DNA of 64,000 bases from Pseudomonadota bacterium (lineage in GTDB: Bacteria > Pseudomonadota > Alphaproteobacteria > Caulobacterales > Caulobacteraceae), in contig JAEZEZ010000093.1 of assembly GCA_023432855.1 (NCBI GenBank), positions 1-64,000 on the forward strand. Reading direction: 5' to 3'. Under the pieces are notes generated by a model, which ran no database searches, was not told the DNA's origin, and worked only from the letters and a program-made list of their open reading frames with translations. Each line of letters opens with the position of its first letter. Positions within the stretch are counted from its first letter, which is position 1. Below are positions 49,230 through 58,100 of this stretch, one piece after another. The translations under genes were made by a program, and so were the position numbers.

Positions 49230-49919
49230 TCAGAAGTCGAGGTCATCGTAATGCGCGGCGGGCGCCATTCCAGGCTGCCGGTCGGCCAGGAGCGGGCGGA
49301 AGCAGGGCCGCGACTTGAGCTTCATGTACCAGGTCTTCATCGCGGGGAACGCGGCCCACGGGGCTTCGTCGAAGTAGTCCAGCACGGAAATGTGCGCGGC
49401 GGCGGCGAAGTCGGCCAGGCTCAGCTTCCGGCCGGCCAGCCAGTCACGCTCCGCGAGAAGCGTTTCGAAGTAGGCGAAGTGACGGCGCAGGGACTCACGG
49501 CCGGCCCGCATGGCCGCCATATCCGGCGGTCCCAGCCCCAGCAGCCGCTTCTCCATCTTCTCGTGGAGCAGAAGCGCGTTCACTTCGTAATCGAACTTGC
49601 GGTCGAACCAGTGGCGCAGCCGCCGCGCCTCGGCGCGTTCCAGCGGATCCGGACTCATCAGGGCCGGAGCAGCATAGCTGTCCTGGATCCACCCCAGGAT
49701 GGCGGCCGCTTCGCAAAGCACGAGCGTAGGCTGGCTCTGCTCCTCGACCACGAGGACCGGGGGCTGCCCCGACGGGTTCAGCCGATCCAGGCCCGTGTCG
49801 GCCTCCCAGTAACGAACCACCACGTCATCGAACACGATCCTCTTCTCGCCCAGGGCCAGACGCACCTGTCTCGAGGCAGGGTCCAGGGGAAAATGGTGAA
49901 GGGTGCAGTGCTGGGTCAT
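49230..49919 (-). CDS. Glutathione S-transferase family protein
   Basis: A 229-residue GST. The N-terminal thioredoxin-like domain (about 1-80) has LHHFPLDPASRQVRLALGEK and the cis-Pro segment GQPPVLVVEE. ESQP/CEAAAILGWI follow as the glutathione gamma-Glu region. The all-helical C-domain covers about 90-215, with KLSLADFAAAAHISVLDYF as the GST motif. Substrate unknown. It is transcribed ahead of queG; a TTAA-N7-TTTA stretch near 49946 is a near match to a CtrA site but not convincing. Confidence 0.9.
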   Translation of the reverse strand: MTQHCTLHHFPLDPASRQVRLALGEKRIVFDDVVVRYWEADTGLDRLNPSGQPPVLVVEEQSQPTLVLCEAAAILGWIQDSYAAPALMSPDPLERAEARRLRHWFDRKFDYEVNALLLHEKMEKRLLGLGPPDMAAMRAGRESLRRHFAYFETLLAERDWLAGRKLSLADFAAAAHISVLDYFDEAPWAAFPAMKTWYMKLKSRPCFRPLLADRQPGMAPAAHYDDLDF

Positions 49920-49982
49920 CGAACAGAGAGCACTAGGCGGCAGGCGATTAAGGGGGCGTTTACCGTGATCGGAAAGCGCCGG

Positions 49983-50957
49983 TCAGCTTTCCGGCCCGGC
50001 GCTGGGGGCGTGAGCGGCCGGCGTTTCGCTGAAGGCGCCGCCGTGGGGTTCGGCGCGGCCCCGGGGATCAGGATGGATGATGATGTCAGCGGCGGGAAAT
50101 TCCTGGAGAATTCGGTTCTCGGCTTCCACCATGATCTTGTGAGCGCGCTCCAGCGACAGCGTCGGATCAAGGTCCATGTGCATCTGGATCATGATGTAGG
50201 GGCCCGCGATGCGGGTCCGCAGCTGATGTACGCCCTTCACCGCAGGGTCCGCCGTGGCGAGCTCGGCGATCCGTGCCCGAGCCGACGGTTCAAGCCCCTT
50301 GTCCAGCAGGTGGTCGGCGGCGGACCGAAGCACCCCGAAGGCGCCCCCCAGCAGCCAGATGCACACAAACAGCCCCGCCAGGGCGTCAAGCACCGGCAGC
50401 CCCAGCCAGGCGGCTCCCGCGACGCCCACCAGCGCCGCAGCGTTTGAGGCAAGGTCGGCGAAGTAGTGCATGCGGTCCCCGGCGACGGCGACCGATCCGG
50501 TCTGCTTGAGCGCGCGTGTCTGGGCGGCGACGAGCAGGCCGGTAAGGCCGATCGAGGCCGCCATTACGGCGACGGCCCAGCCCCCCGCCTGGATCGGCGC
50601 CGGGTCCAGCAGACGGATCATCGCCTCGCGACCGACCAGGGCGGCCGAAGCGAAGACCAGCGCCGCCTGTACGAGGCTGGCGACCGCCTCGGCCTTCCCG
50701 TGACCGAAGCGATGTTCGGCGTCCGGGGGCACGGCAGCGTAGCGGACGGCCCAGAAGGTGATCAGCGAGGCGATGAGGTCGAGGCTGGAATCGGCGAGCG
50801 ACGAAAGCACCGCCACCGATCCACTCGCCAGAAAGGCGCCGCCCTTCAGAAGAATTAGGATAGCCGCGACGCCCACCGACCACGCGGTGATCCGGCGCGT
50901 GATCGCGACCGACGCCGTAGCGCTGGTGGTGCCGGGCTGGGCGTGCTGGGCGCTCAT
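49983..50957 (-). CDS. Cation diffusion facilitator family transporter (FieF-like)
   Basis: A 324-residue Zn/Fe/Mn efflux protein of the CDF family. Six helices span about residues 18-220. The metal site is visible in SLADSSLDLIASLI (DxxxD region) and HYFADLASNAAAL (HxxxD region). A C-terminal cytoplasmic domain follows (about 220-300) with HQLRTRIAGPYIMIQMHMDLD. It exports divalent metal from the cytoplasm. It is divergent from the citrate synthase-like gene. Confidence 0.92.
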   Translation of the reverse strand: MSAQHAQPGTTSATASVAITRRITAWSVGVAAILILLKGGAFLASGSVAVLSSLADSSLDLIASLITFWAVRYAAVPPDAEHRFGHGKAEAVASLVQAALVFASAALVGREAMIRLLDPAPIQAGGWAVAVMAASIGLTGLLVAAQTRALKQTGSVAVAGDRMHYFADLASNAAALVGVAGAAWLGLPVLDALAGLFVCIWLLGGAFGVLRSAADHLLDKGLEPSARARIAELATADPAVKGVHQLRTRIAGPYIMIQMHMDLDPTLSLERAHKIMVEAENRILQEFPAADIIIHPDPRGRAEPHGGAFSETPAAHAPSAGPES

Positions 50958-51055
50958 CTTCTGTCAATCGCGCCGACGGCGACGGATGTCCACAGCGCCA
51001 CGAAAAAGCCGTCGAAGACATCAAGCGTCAATCTTGACCGCATAGCTTGTTAGTC

Positions 51056-52225
51056 ATGAACGCGATGTCGCGCGCCTGGATTCCGCGCACCGAAGCGCTG
51101 GCCCGGCTGGGGGTGAAGCCCCAGACGCTTTACGCCTATGTGAGCAGGGGGCGGGTGTCGGCCCGTCCCGACCCCGACAATCCCCGATGCAGCCTGTACG
51201 CAGCCGAGGATATCGCCCGGCTGGCGGATCGGGCGACGCGGCTCGGTTCTCGGCCGGCCTCGACCGGAGGGGCGCATCGCGGCGAGGCGGTGATGGATAC
51301 ATCCATCAGCACCATCGCCCACGACCGGGCCTGGTATCGCGGCGAGGACGCGGTGGTCTTCGCCGACACAGCCACCGTGGAGCAGGCGTGCCGTCATCTG
51401 TGGGGCGCAGACGAAGATCCCTTCCACGAACTGAAGCCGCGCATCGACGTCAATTTTCCAGGCGGACCCCGGGCGCGCGGGCTGGCAAGCCTGGCCCGGC
51501 GCGCCGACGAGGACTCCGCCACCACCGGGCGCAGTGCTTCGTCCCTGCGACGCGAGGCCGCTTCGGTGATCTCGGAACTGGTCGACGCCGTTGCGGGCGG
51601 CGGGCCCCGGCTTTTCCTGCACCAGCGACTCGCCCGTGCCTGGAAGCTGGATGAAGCCGGCGCCGGACTTCTGCGCCGCGCCCTGGTCCTGTGCGCCGAC
51701 CACGGCCTCGATGCGCCGACGCTGGCGGTGCGCGTCAGCGCCCAGGCCGGCGCCTCCCTCGCGGCGTGCACGCTGTCGGGATGGGCCGCCCTGTCCGGCT
51801 CAAGATCGGGGGGCGGCGGTCTGGCGCAGGCGTCCGCCTTCGTATCGGAGGCGGCGCGCGCCAGCGACGCGCGGGCGACGGCGCGACTGCGCCTCGCCCA
51901 GGGGCTCGAGCTCCCCGGTTTCGGGCATCCCGAATTCCATCAAGGCGATCCGCGCGCGGCTTCCCTGATCGCGGCCGCGCGCCTGCCGGAGGCCTTGCAG
52001 GACATCATCCGCGTTGGAGAAGGACTGACCGGCCAGGCGGCCAATCTCGACCTTGCTCTCGCCCTGGTCGCGCGTGTTCTGGATCTTCCGCGGGACGGCG
52101 CCTTCGCCCTGCTCGCCATTGGCCGCTCCATCGGCTGGCTCGGGCACGCTATGGAACAGGCGGCGCAGGGCTCGCACATCCGCGCGCGCCTGCGCTATGT
52201 GGGGCTGGAGCCGGAAGCGCCCTGA
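51056..52225 (+). CDS. HTH-citrate synthase-like fusion protein
   Basis: A 389-residue protein with a MerR-like HTH at residues 5-55 (PRTEALARLGVKPQTLYAYV) joined to a citrate synthase-like domain from about 85. Two of the three active-site residues are present: His216 (CADHG) and Asp298 (QGDPRA). The third, the His of the GPAHGG motif, is replaced: the aligned stretch reads GSRSGGG around Ser251. IGRSIGWLGH keeps one arginine of the oxaloacetate site. It may therefore be a regulator that binds a citrate-synthase-type ligand. The start is unclear: ATG 51056 and ATG 51065 are both possible, with no good ribosome-binding site. Confidence 0.83.
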   Translation: MNAMSRAWIPRTEALARLGVKPQTLYAYVSRGRVSARPDPDNPRCSLYAAEDIARLADRATRLGSRPASTGGAHRGEAVMDTSISTIAHDRAWYRGEDAVVFADTATVEQACRHLWGADEDPFHELKPRIDVNFPGGPRARGLASLARRADEDSATTGRSASSLRREAASVISELVDAVAGGGPRLFLHQRLARAWKLDEAGAGLLRRALVLCADHGLDAPTLAVRVSAQAGASLAACTLSGWAALSGSRSGGGGLAQASAFVSEAARASDARATARLRLAQGLELPGFGHPEFHQGDPRAASLIAAARLPEALQDIIRVGEGLTGQAANLDLALALVARVLDLPRDGAFALLAIGRSIGWLGHAMEQAAQGSHIRARLRYVGLEPEAP

Positions 52226-52264
52226 GTCGGATAAGCCGACGCCCGGCCGCATGAGAACAGCAGT

Positions 52265-53071
52265 ATGAACGAGTGGCTGGCGGCCCTCATCCTGGGTCTG
52301 GTCGAGGGTCTGACCGAGTTCATCCCCGTCTCGTCGACAGGGCACCTGGTTCTGGCCAAGGAACTGCTCGGCCTTGATGAGCAGAAGTGGAACGCCTTCA
52401 TCGTGCTCATCCAGCTGGGGGCGATCCTGGCCGTGGTGGCGCTCTACTTCCAGCGCCTGTGGTCGGTACTCATTCGGCTGCCGACCGATCCCGCGGCCCG
52501 TCGGTTCGCCATCGGGGTGCTCATCGCCTTTGCGCCTGCGGTCGCGGCCGGCCTCCTGCTGCACGGCTTCATTTCCAACGTGCTCCTGAACAGCCCGCTG
52601 ATCATCTGCATCTCGCTGATCATCGGCGGGATCGGGCTCCTGCTGCTGGAAAGGTACGCCCCGGCCCCGCGCACGACGGACGCCATGAACCTGTCCTGGA
52701 AGGAGGCGCTGGGCGTCGGCCTGTTTCAGTGCCTTTCGCTGATCCCTGGCGTCTCGCGGTCGGGCGCCACCATCGCCGGCGGGTTGATGCTGGGCCTCGA
52801 CAAGCGCGCGGCGGCCGAATTCTCGTTCTTTCTCGCCATCCCCACGATGATGGGGGCCTTCACCCTGGATGCGTGGGAGAACCGCCACCTGATCGACCTC
52901 GATTTCGCCGGCGTCATCGCGCTGGGCTTCGTTGTGTCCTTCGTCTCCGGGGCCTTCGTGATCAAGACCATGCTCGACTTCGTGTCGAAGCACGGCTTCG
53001 CGCCGTTCTCCTGGTGGCGGATCGTCGTCGGCGTGGCCGGCCTCGGCGCGATCTGGGCCGGCGTTCTCTAG
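52265..53071 (+). CDS. uppP: Undecaprenyl-diphosphatase
   Basis: A 268-residue integral membrane enzyme recycling undecaprenyl pyrophosphate for peptidoglycan and LPS synthesis; it confers bacitracin tolerance. The family motifs are LVEGLTEFIPVSSTGHLVLA (about 13-32), and SLIPGVSRSGATIAGGLM. About eight hydrophobic helices are visible. It starts 39 bases after the citrate synthase-like gene on the same strand. Confidence 0.95.
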   Translation: MNEWLAALILGLVEGLTEFIPVSSTGHLVLAKELLGLDEQKWNAFIVLIQLGAILAVVALYFQRLWSVLIRLPTDPAARRFAIGVLIAFAPAVAAGLLLHGFISNVLLNSPLIICISLIIGGIGLLLLERYAPAPRTTDAMNLSWKEALGVGLFQCLSLIPGVSRSGATIAGGLMLGLDKRAAAEFSFFLAIPTMMGAFTLDAWENRHLIDLDFAGVIALGFVVSFVSGAFVIKTMLDFVSKHGFAPFSWWRIVVGVAGLGAIWAGVL

Positions 53072-53087
53072 GCCAGGGCTCCTGGCT

Positions 53088-53351
53088 TCAAAGGCGGGTG
53101 GACGGCTCCGCCAGTTTCGGCGCTACGTAGTAAACCCCTAGCGCGACGCCGAGTAGAAGCGGCGCGTCCGAGATGTTCGGATCCCCGCGGACGAGGATTA
53201 TCGTTACCCCGGTGAAGAGTGACGCAACGCTGCCAATCATTCGATAGGCCCGCCAGTGCAGGCGAGCGAGACGGCTAACAAGCAAGCCCCACACGAATGG
53301 GAAAACGGCTGTAACCCCGTCTTCTGCTCCAAGCGGATCCCAAGTGAACAC
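53088..53351 (-). CDS. Hypothetical small membrane protein with atypical codon use
   Basis: An 87-codon ORF starting at GTG 53351. Two hydrophobic segments are visible (VTAVFPFVWGLLVSRL and GSVASLFTGVTIILV), with a third near LLLGVALGVYYVA. It begins 14 bases after the stop of the upstream epimerase gene on the same strand. Codon use is markedly less GC-rich at third positions than in neighbours. The start site is poor (AGAGG almost touches the GTG). It may be a recently acquired or decaying gene; no family is recognised. Confidence 0.4.
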   Translation of the reverse strand: MFTWDPLGAEDGVTAVFPFVWGLLVSRLARLHWRAYRMIGSVASLFTGVTIILVRGDPNISDAPLLLGVALGVYYVAPKLAEPSTRL

Positions 53352-53364
53352 GCCTCTTGTTTGC

Positions 53365-54324
53365 TCAGCCTTCAGCCGGGGCCTCGGCGAACTGGCCGCC
53401 CTTGCGATAGCGCCACAGGTAGGTCGGGAGAATGGTCTCCGCCGCCGTGGCGCGCACGCCGAGATCGGACAGCCCCGCAGAGCCTTCGCCGGCGACGTTG
53501 TCACGGCGCAGCTGCACCGCCTGGTCGGAAGTCAGGATTGGCGTCATCACCAGCGCCTGCAGGTCGCCGACGGCGCCCATCATGGTTGCGGCCAGATGCG
53601 GTAGCGGCAGCAGGACGCGCGAGCGGCATGTCTCCTTGAGCATCAGCTGCATCAGCTCCTTGAAGGAGTAGACGCGAGGGCCGGCCAGCTCGAAGATCCG
53701 CCCGGCCGCGCCGGGGTCCGCGAGCGCGTTGGCTACGGCCTGGGCCACGTCGCCGACGTAAACCGGCTGGAACTTCGTCTCCCCGCCCCCGAACAGCGGA
53801 AGGAAGGGAGTCAGACCCGACAGTTGGGCGAAGCGGTTGAAGAAGCCGTCGTCGGGACCGAAGATGATCGACGGACGCAAGATCGTCGCCGCCGGGAAGG
53901 CGGCCATGACGGCGGCCTCGCCTTCGCCTTTCGTGCGCGCGTACTTCGAAGGCGCGCCGGCGTCGGCGCCGATCGCCGAGAAGTGGACGAGACGCCGGAC
54001 GCCCATGGTCGCGCAGGCCTCGGCCACGTGTCTTGCGCCATCCACGTGGACGTCCTTGAAGCGGCGGCCGAAGGTCTCGTGAAGGATGCCGACGAGGTTC
54101 ACGCAGGCGCTCGCGCCTTCCAGCGCAGCTTCCACGCTCCGACGGTCGGTCACGTCGGCGCGCTTGAGCTGGATCTGCCCCACGTCACCGAAAGGCTGAA
54201 CCTCGTACGCCTCTTTCGGACGTCTGGCCGCCACGCGGACCCGCCAACCGCGTCGGGCGAGCGCGCGCACCACCTGGACGCCCACGAATCCCGAGCCGCC
54301 GAATACCGTCACAAGGCCTTGCAT
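53365..54324 (-). CDS. NDUFA9-like NAD(P)-dependent epimerase (complex I-associated type)
   Basis: A 319-residue atypical SDR resembling the complex I accessory subunit NDUFA9. The Rossmann motif is TVFGGSGFVGVQVVRAL (about 5-21). VNLVGILHET, HFSAIGADAGAPSKYARTKG and ILRPSIIFGPDDGFFNRFA are hallmark blocks. YARTK matches the YxxxK pair. Alphaproteobacterial homologues bind NADP(H) and may act in quinone or respiratory maintenance. The ATG is at 54324. Confidence 0.85.
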   Translation of the reverse strand: MQGLVTVFGGSGFVGVQVVRALARRGWRVRVAARRPKEAYEVQPFGDVGQIQLKRADVTDRRSVEAALEGASACVNLVGILHETFGRRFKDVHVDGARHVAEACATMGVRRLVHFSAIGADAGAPSKYARTKGEGEAAVMAAFPAATILRPSIIFGPDDGFFNRFAQLSGLTPFLPLFGGGETKFQPVYVGDVAQAVANALADPGAAGRIFELAGPRVYSFKELMQLMLKETCRSRVLLPLPHLAATMMGAVGDLQALVMTPILTSDQAVQLRRDNVAGEGSAGLSDLGVRATAAETILPTYLWRYRKGGQFAEAPAEG

Positions 54325-54465
54325 CGAGCCGTTCCGCGTCCTGAGTTTGAACCGGGGTCGGGATAGAACATGCCCGCTTTGACCGCAACGCCGCTTTGCC
54401 GCAGCGCAGCCCGTTGACCCGGTCAAGGCGGCGCCCTATGTAGCCCGGCCTTCGGCGCAAGCCGG

Positions 54466-54552
<87 letters not shown>

Positions 54553-54558
54553 ATTCAA

Positions 54559-54578
54559 GACCCCGCTTCGGCGGGGTC
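54559..54578 (+). terminator. Hairpin after tRNA-Leu
   Basis: An 8-bp stem (GACCCCGC with GCGGGGTC) closed by a TTCG tetraloop, seven bases after the tRNA. There is no T-tract, but a second hairpin (AAGCGCCG at 54591 with CGGCGCTT at 54614) follows. Termination or 3' processing is likely. Confidence 0.5.
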
Positions 54579-54640
54579 GGACCTAAGCGGAAGCGCCGTG
54601 TCGATTCATCGACCGGCGCTTTCGTGTATTAGGGATTCCC

Positions 54641-55255
54641 ATGACGACGTTCTTCCATGACGGCGACCTGCCGGCCGACCTCGATCTTGGCGCCACGGTC
54701 GCCGTGGATTCCGAGACCATGGGGCTGCGCTTCAGGCGCGACCCCCTCTGCGTGGTTCAACTGTCGTCGGGCGATGGCCACGCCCACGTGGTGCGCCTGA
54801 ACCGGCCGGATTACGACGCGCCCAACCTCAAGCGTCTGCTGGCCGACCCCGGAGTGCTGAAGATCTTTCACTTCGGTCGTTTCGACATCGCCATGTTCGC
54901 GCTGCACCTCGGCGTGGTGACCGCGCCCGTCTACTGCACCAAGATCGCGTCCAAGCTGGCTCGCACCTACACGGACCGGCATGGTCTGAAGGACGTGACG
55001 CGCGAACTGCTCGGGGTCGAACTATCCAAGCAGCAGCAGAGCTCGGACTGGGGCTCGGGCCAGCTCAGCCCGGAGCAACTGGCCTACGCCGCCGCCGACG
55101 TGCTGCACCTTCATGCCCTGAAGGAGAAGCTGGACAGCATGCTCCTCCGCGAGGGGCGCGCGGAACTGGCGCAAGCCTGCTTCGACTTCCTGCCTGTCCG
55201 GGCTCGTCTCGACCTCGCCGGATGGGAAGACGTCGACGTCTTCGCACACGCCTGA
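54641..55255 (+). CDS. rnd: Ribonuclease D (short form)
   Basis: A 204-residue DEDD 3'-5' exoribonuclease acting in tRNA maturation. AVDSETMGLRF carries the first D-E pair (about residue 23), KIFHFGRFDIAMFAL the second acid, and LSPEQLAYAAADVLHLHAL the Y-x3-D motif. The HRDC domains of E. coli RNase D are missing, as is usual in alphaproteobacteria. AGGGAT precedes the ATG. It probably runs into lptC, 16 bases downstream. Confidence 0.93.
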   Translation: MTTFFHDGDLPADLDLGATVAVDSETMGLRFRRDPLCVVQLSSGDGHAHVVRLNRPDYDAPNLKRLLADPGVLKIFHFGRFDIAMFALHLGVVTAPVYCTKIASKLARTYTDRHGLKDVTRELLGVELSKQQQSSDWGSGQLSPEQLAYAAADVLHLHALKEKLDSMLLREGRAELAQACFDFLPVRARLDLAGWEDVDVFAHA

Positions 55256-55271
55256 AGAGCGCAGGGAGCCA

Positions 55272-55934
55272 ATGCCACCCGTTCCGCCCCCGCCGCAAGA
55301 CAACCGGCCCGGCCATTCCGCCGACGCCGATCGCGTCCACGCGGCGGCGACGCAGTGGCGGCGGAGATCGCGGCTTATCCACTTCTTCCGCCGGGCCCTG
55401 CCCGCGGCCATCGTCGTCGTGGCGGCGACCCTGCTCATCTGGGTGGTGGGGAAGTCGATCTGGTCCGGCATGACCGGGCTCAATGCCGACGCGGCCGAGA
55501 TCCGCGTGACCAACGCCCGTTTCTATGGCCAGGACGACCGCGGCCGGTCGTTCGTCATCGGGGCGAAGGAAGCCGTGCGCGAGGGTGCGGCCAGCGAGAT
55601 CGTCACGCTGCTGGGACCTTCGCTGCGCCTGAACAACGCGTCCAACAAGCCTACGGTCGCGACCGCTACGCGCGGCGCCTACGACCAGCGCAGCCAGAAG
55701 GTCCAGCTGAGCGGCGGGGTGCGGGTGGAAGACGTCGGTTCGGGCTATCGTTTCCAGACCGAGCGGACGACGATCGACACCGAGGCGGGGATCATCACCG
55801 GCGATTCGCCTGTGAAGGGGGCCGGCCCCCTTGGACAGATCAGCGCTTCGTCCTATGCCATTACCGACGAAGGGACGCGCATGACGTTCAAGGGTAACGT
55901 GCGGGCGCGGATCAACACGGGGACGAAGCAATGA
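55272..55934 (+). CDS. lptC: LPS export protein LptC
   Basis: A 220-residue bitopic inner-membrane protein of the Lpt bridge that receives LPS from LptB2FG. One transmembrane helix lies at about residues 43-62 (LPAAIVVVAATLLIWVVG). The periplasmic beta-jellyroll follows: ARFYGQDDRGRSFVIGAKEA and ATRGAYDQRSQKVQLSGGV are characteristic. AGGGAG precedes the ATG. The stop overlaps the lptA start (ATGA). Confidence 0.92.
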   Translation: MPPVPPPPQDNRPGHSADADRVHAAATQWRRRSRLIHFFRRALPAAIVVVAATLLIWVVGKSIWSGMTGLNADAAEIRVTNARFYGQDDRGRSFVIGAKEAVREGAASEIVTLLGPSLRLNNASNKPTVATATRGAYDQRSQKVQLSGGVRVEDVGSGYRFQTERTTIDTEAGIITGDSPVKGAGPLGQISASSYAITDEGTRMTFKGNVRARINTGTKQ

Positions 55935-56455
55935 AGCGCTGGGCGGGGGCGATGTTCGTGGCGGCGCTGTGCGTCGCAACCGGGGGCGCCCAGGCGCAGA
56001 TCGCGCCGGGCGGAGGCCCGATCGACATCGCCGCCGACTCCCTGGCCGTGGACGAACAGGCGCGCACCCAGACCTGGACGGGCAAGGTGGAAGCGCTGCA
56101 GAACCAGAACCGGCTGCGCGCCGACCGTCTCGTGATCCATCACGGAAGAAGCGGCGGCGGCGGGCAGCGCAGCGGGGCGGCTCCTGCCACGGCCATGGGC
56201 GATATCGAGAGCATGGAGGCGATCGGAAACGTCTATTTCGTCTCCCCGACCCAGGTCGTGCGCGGCGACCGCGCCGTCTACACCCAGGCCAGCGATACCC
56301 TCGTCGTCACCGGCGACGTCATCCTGACCCAGGGAGAGAACGTGTTGAAGGGCAGTCGCCTGGTGGTTCAGGTAGGCGCCGGACGCGCCACCATGGACGA
56401 GGGCTCCGGAAGCCGCGTGCGCGGGGTCTTCTACCCCGAGAAGAAGGGCGGCTGA
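55931..56455 (+). CDS. lptA: LPS export protein LptA (OstA-like)
   Basis: A 174-residue periplasmic protein forming the LPS bridge to the outer membrane. The signal peptide is residues 1-22 (cleavage after AQA). The OstA jellyroll begins GGGPIDIAADSLAVDEQART and includes TGKVEALQNQNRLRADRLVI, GDRAVYTQASDTLVVTGDV and LTQGENVLKGSRLVVQVGAG. It is coupled to lptC by ATGA and precedes lptB by 30 bases. Confidence 0.93.
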   Translation: MKRWAGAMFVAALCVATGGAQAQIAPGGGPIDIAADSLAVDEQARTQTWTGKVEALQNQNRLRADRLVIHHGRSGGGGQRSGAAPATAMGDIESMEAIGNVYFVSPTQVVRGDRAVYTQASDTLVVTGDVILTQGENVLKGSRLVVQVGAGRATMDEGSGSRVRGVFYPEKKGG

Positions 56456-56485
56456 CGCCGCTGGCGTCACCGGAGTGTCGGGCGC

Positions 56486-57262
56486 GTGCTGAGCAAGAAC
56501 GAGAGCGTTTCCGCCGCGGCCCCTGAAGTGCGCGACGACCTTCCCGAGGGGCTCTACGTCGACGCGGTGGGCAAGTCGTTTCGCGACCGCCCGGTGGTGA
56601 AGGACGTGAGCCTGCGCCTTGGCCGGGGGGAAGTAGCCGGCCTTCTCGGGCCGAACGGCGCGGGCAAGACCACCTGCTTCTACATGATCACCGGCCTGAT
56701 CCAGCCGGACTACGGCCGCATCTACCTGGACGGCGAGGATGTCACGGCGCAGCCGATGTATCAGCGCGCACGCCTGGGCGTCGGCTACCTGCCACAGGAA
56801 GCCTCGGTCTTCCGCGGGATGTCGGTCGAAGAGAACGTGTTGGCCGTCGTCGAGCTGCGCGAACCGGATCCGGCCAGGGCCCGAGCCGAGACCACCCGTC
56901 TGCTCGAGGAACTGCGCATCGAGCACCTGCGAACCGCCCGCGCCGTCGCGCTTTCCGGCGGGGAGCGGCGACGCGTGGAGATCGCCCGCGCCCTGGCCAG
57001 CGAACCGGCCTTCATGCTGCTCGACGAACCGTTCGCCGGCATCGACCCCCTGGCCATTGCTGATATTCGCGAAGTGATCGGCTACCTGAAGGGACAGGGG
57101 ATCGGCGTCCTGATCACCGACCACAACGTGCGCGAGACGCTCGACATCATCGACCGGGCGTCCATCATCCACGCCGGCGAGGTGCTGTTCGAGGGCGAGC
57201 CCGAGGCGATCCTGGCGGATCCGGAGGTGCGCCGGGTCTACCTCGGCGAGCGCTTCAGGTAG
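56486..57262 (+). CDS. lptB: LPS export ABC transporter ATP-binding protein LptB
   Basis: The 258-residue ATPase of LptB2FG, which powers LPS export. Walker A is GPNGAGKTT (about 54-62), the signature [15 protein letters not shown], Walker [14 protein letters not shown], and the switch H-loop TDHNVRETL. The start is GTG at 56486. Its 3' end overlaps the convergent sulfotransferase gene by eight bases, which separates it from its usual neighbour rpoN. Confidence 0.95.
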   Translation: MLSKNESVSAAAPEVRDDLPEGLYVDAVGKSFRDRPVVKDVSLRLGRGEVAGLLGPNGAGKTTCFYMITGLIQPDYGRIYLDGEDVTAQPMYQRARLGVGYLPQEASVFRGMSVEENVLAVVELREPDPARARAETTRLLEELRIEHLRTARAVALSGGERRRVEIARALASEPAFMLLDEPFAGIDPLAIADIREVIGYLKGQGIGVLITDHNVRETLDIIDRASIIHAGEVLFEGEPEAILADPEVRRVYLGERFR

Positions 57263-57974
57263 CCGCGGCGGCTTCGCCGTCGAACGTCATGCCGAAGTAG
57301 GCGATCTCCCGCGCATACCGGTCGCGCACGATCTCCGCGGTCTCGGCCGTGTACAGCTCCCGATAGTCGCGCTTCTTCTCGGGACGGTACGCCCCCTTGG
57401 CTCGCGGCAGGGTGAGGGTTCCGTCGTGGCCGACGCGCTGCAGGAACGCGGTGAAGTCCTCGTCCAGCCGCTCGTAGCGCATCACGACGTCCGCCACGCA
57501 ACGGTCGCCGATGGCGTAGATCTCCCACGTCTTGCGCTCGGGCCGGCTCAGGCGCCGCCGGACGAACTCGTCGAACGACGGCGGCCGGTCCATTCCCCGC
57601 GTGTGCCAGAAGTAGAGGGACACTTCCCGGTCCCATGGGTTCCGCACGATCGTGGCCTTGAGATACCGGTCGAACACGTCGGGACCGACGGCGCGCCGGA
57701 CCTGTTTCGCGTTCATGTGCTCGCTGAACACGGCCCCGGCCCTGCGGTCCGAGACGCCGACCAGCCGCGCGGGGCCCGACCACCAGGGCCGGCGCCCGGC
57801 CGCGATTTCGCAGTTCTGCGGTCCGCGGCCCGTGCGTAGAGCCTCGTCCTCCGCCGGCAGCGGCGTGATCACATCTTCCGGCCCGCAGATCTCGGACAGG
57901 GCGAGCTCGACGCTGGAACCCCCGGTCTTCTGGGTCTTCAGGAAGATGAAGCGGCGCGCGTGGGAGACGATCAC
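57255..57974 (-). CDS. Sulfotransferase family protein inserted between lptB and rpoN
   Basis: A 239-residue protein with a PAPS-dependent sulfotransferase fold (PF03567-like). The 5'-phosphosulfate loop is [13 protein letters not shown] (about 11-23), and the 3'-phosphate motif is [15 protein letters not shown] (about 109-123). The GTG start is at 57974. The gene is opposite in strand to lptB and rpoN, which are adjacent in most proteobacteria, so it is probably a later insertion. The acceptor is unknown; a sugar or lipid is likely. Confidence 0.82.
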   Translation of the reverse strand: MIVSHARRFIFLKTQKTGGSSVELALSEICGPEDVITPLPAEDEALRTGRGPQNCEIAAGRRPWWSGPARLVGVSDRRAGAVFSEHMNAKQVRRAVGPDVFDRYLKATIVRNPWDREVSLYFWHTRGMDRPPSFDEFVRRRLSRPERKTWEIYAIGDRCVADVVMRYERLDEDFTAFLQRVGHDGTLTLPRAKGAYRPEKKRDYRELYTAETAEIVRDRYAREIAYFGMTFDGEAAAAT

Positions 57975-58100
57975 CCCGCAGCACTAGTGCCGGGGCCGGA
58001 CGCGGGCAAGCTCAGACAAGGCGACGTACCCGGCGTTCGCCCCCTGTTAACCACCTGCGGCCAACCTGCACGCAAGAAACAGGCCACGGGGGCAGACGGC

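Noticed and set aside
49940..49965. Possible CtrA site near the GST start
   Set aside because: TTAA-N7-TTTA has one mismatch in the second half, and there is no prior link between GST and CtrA.
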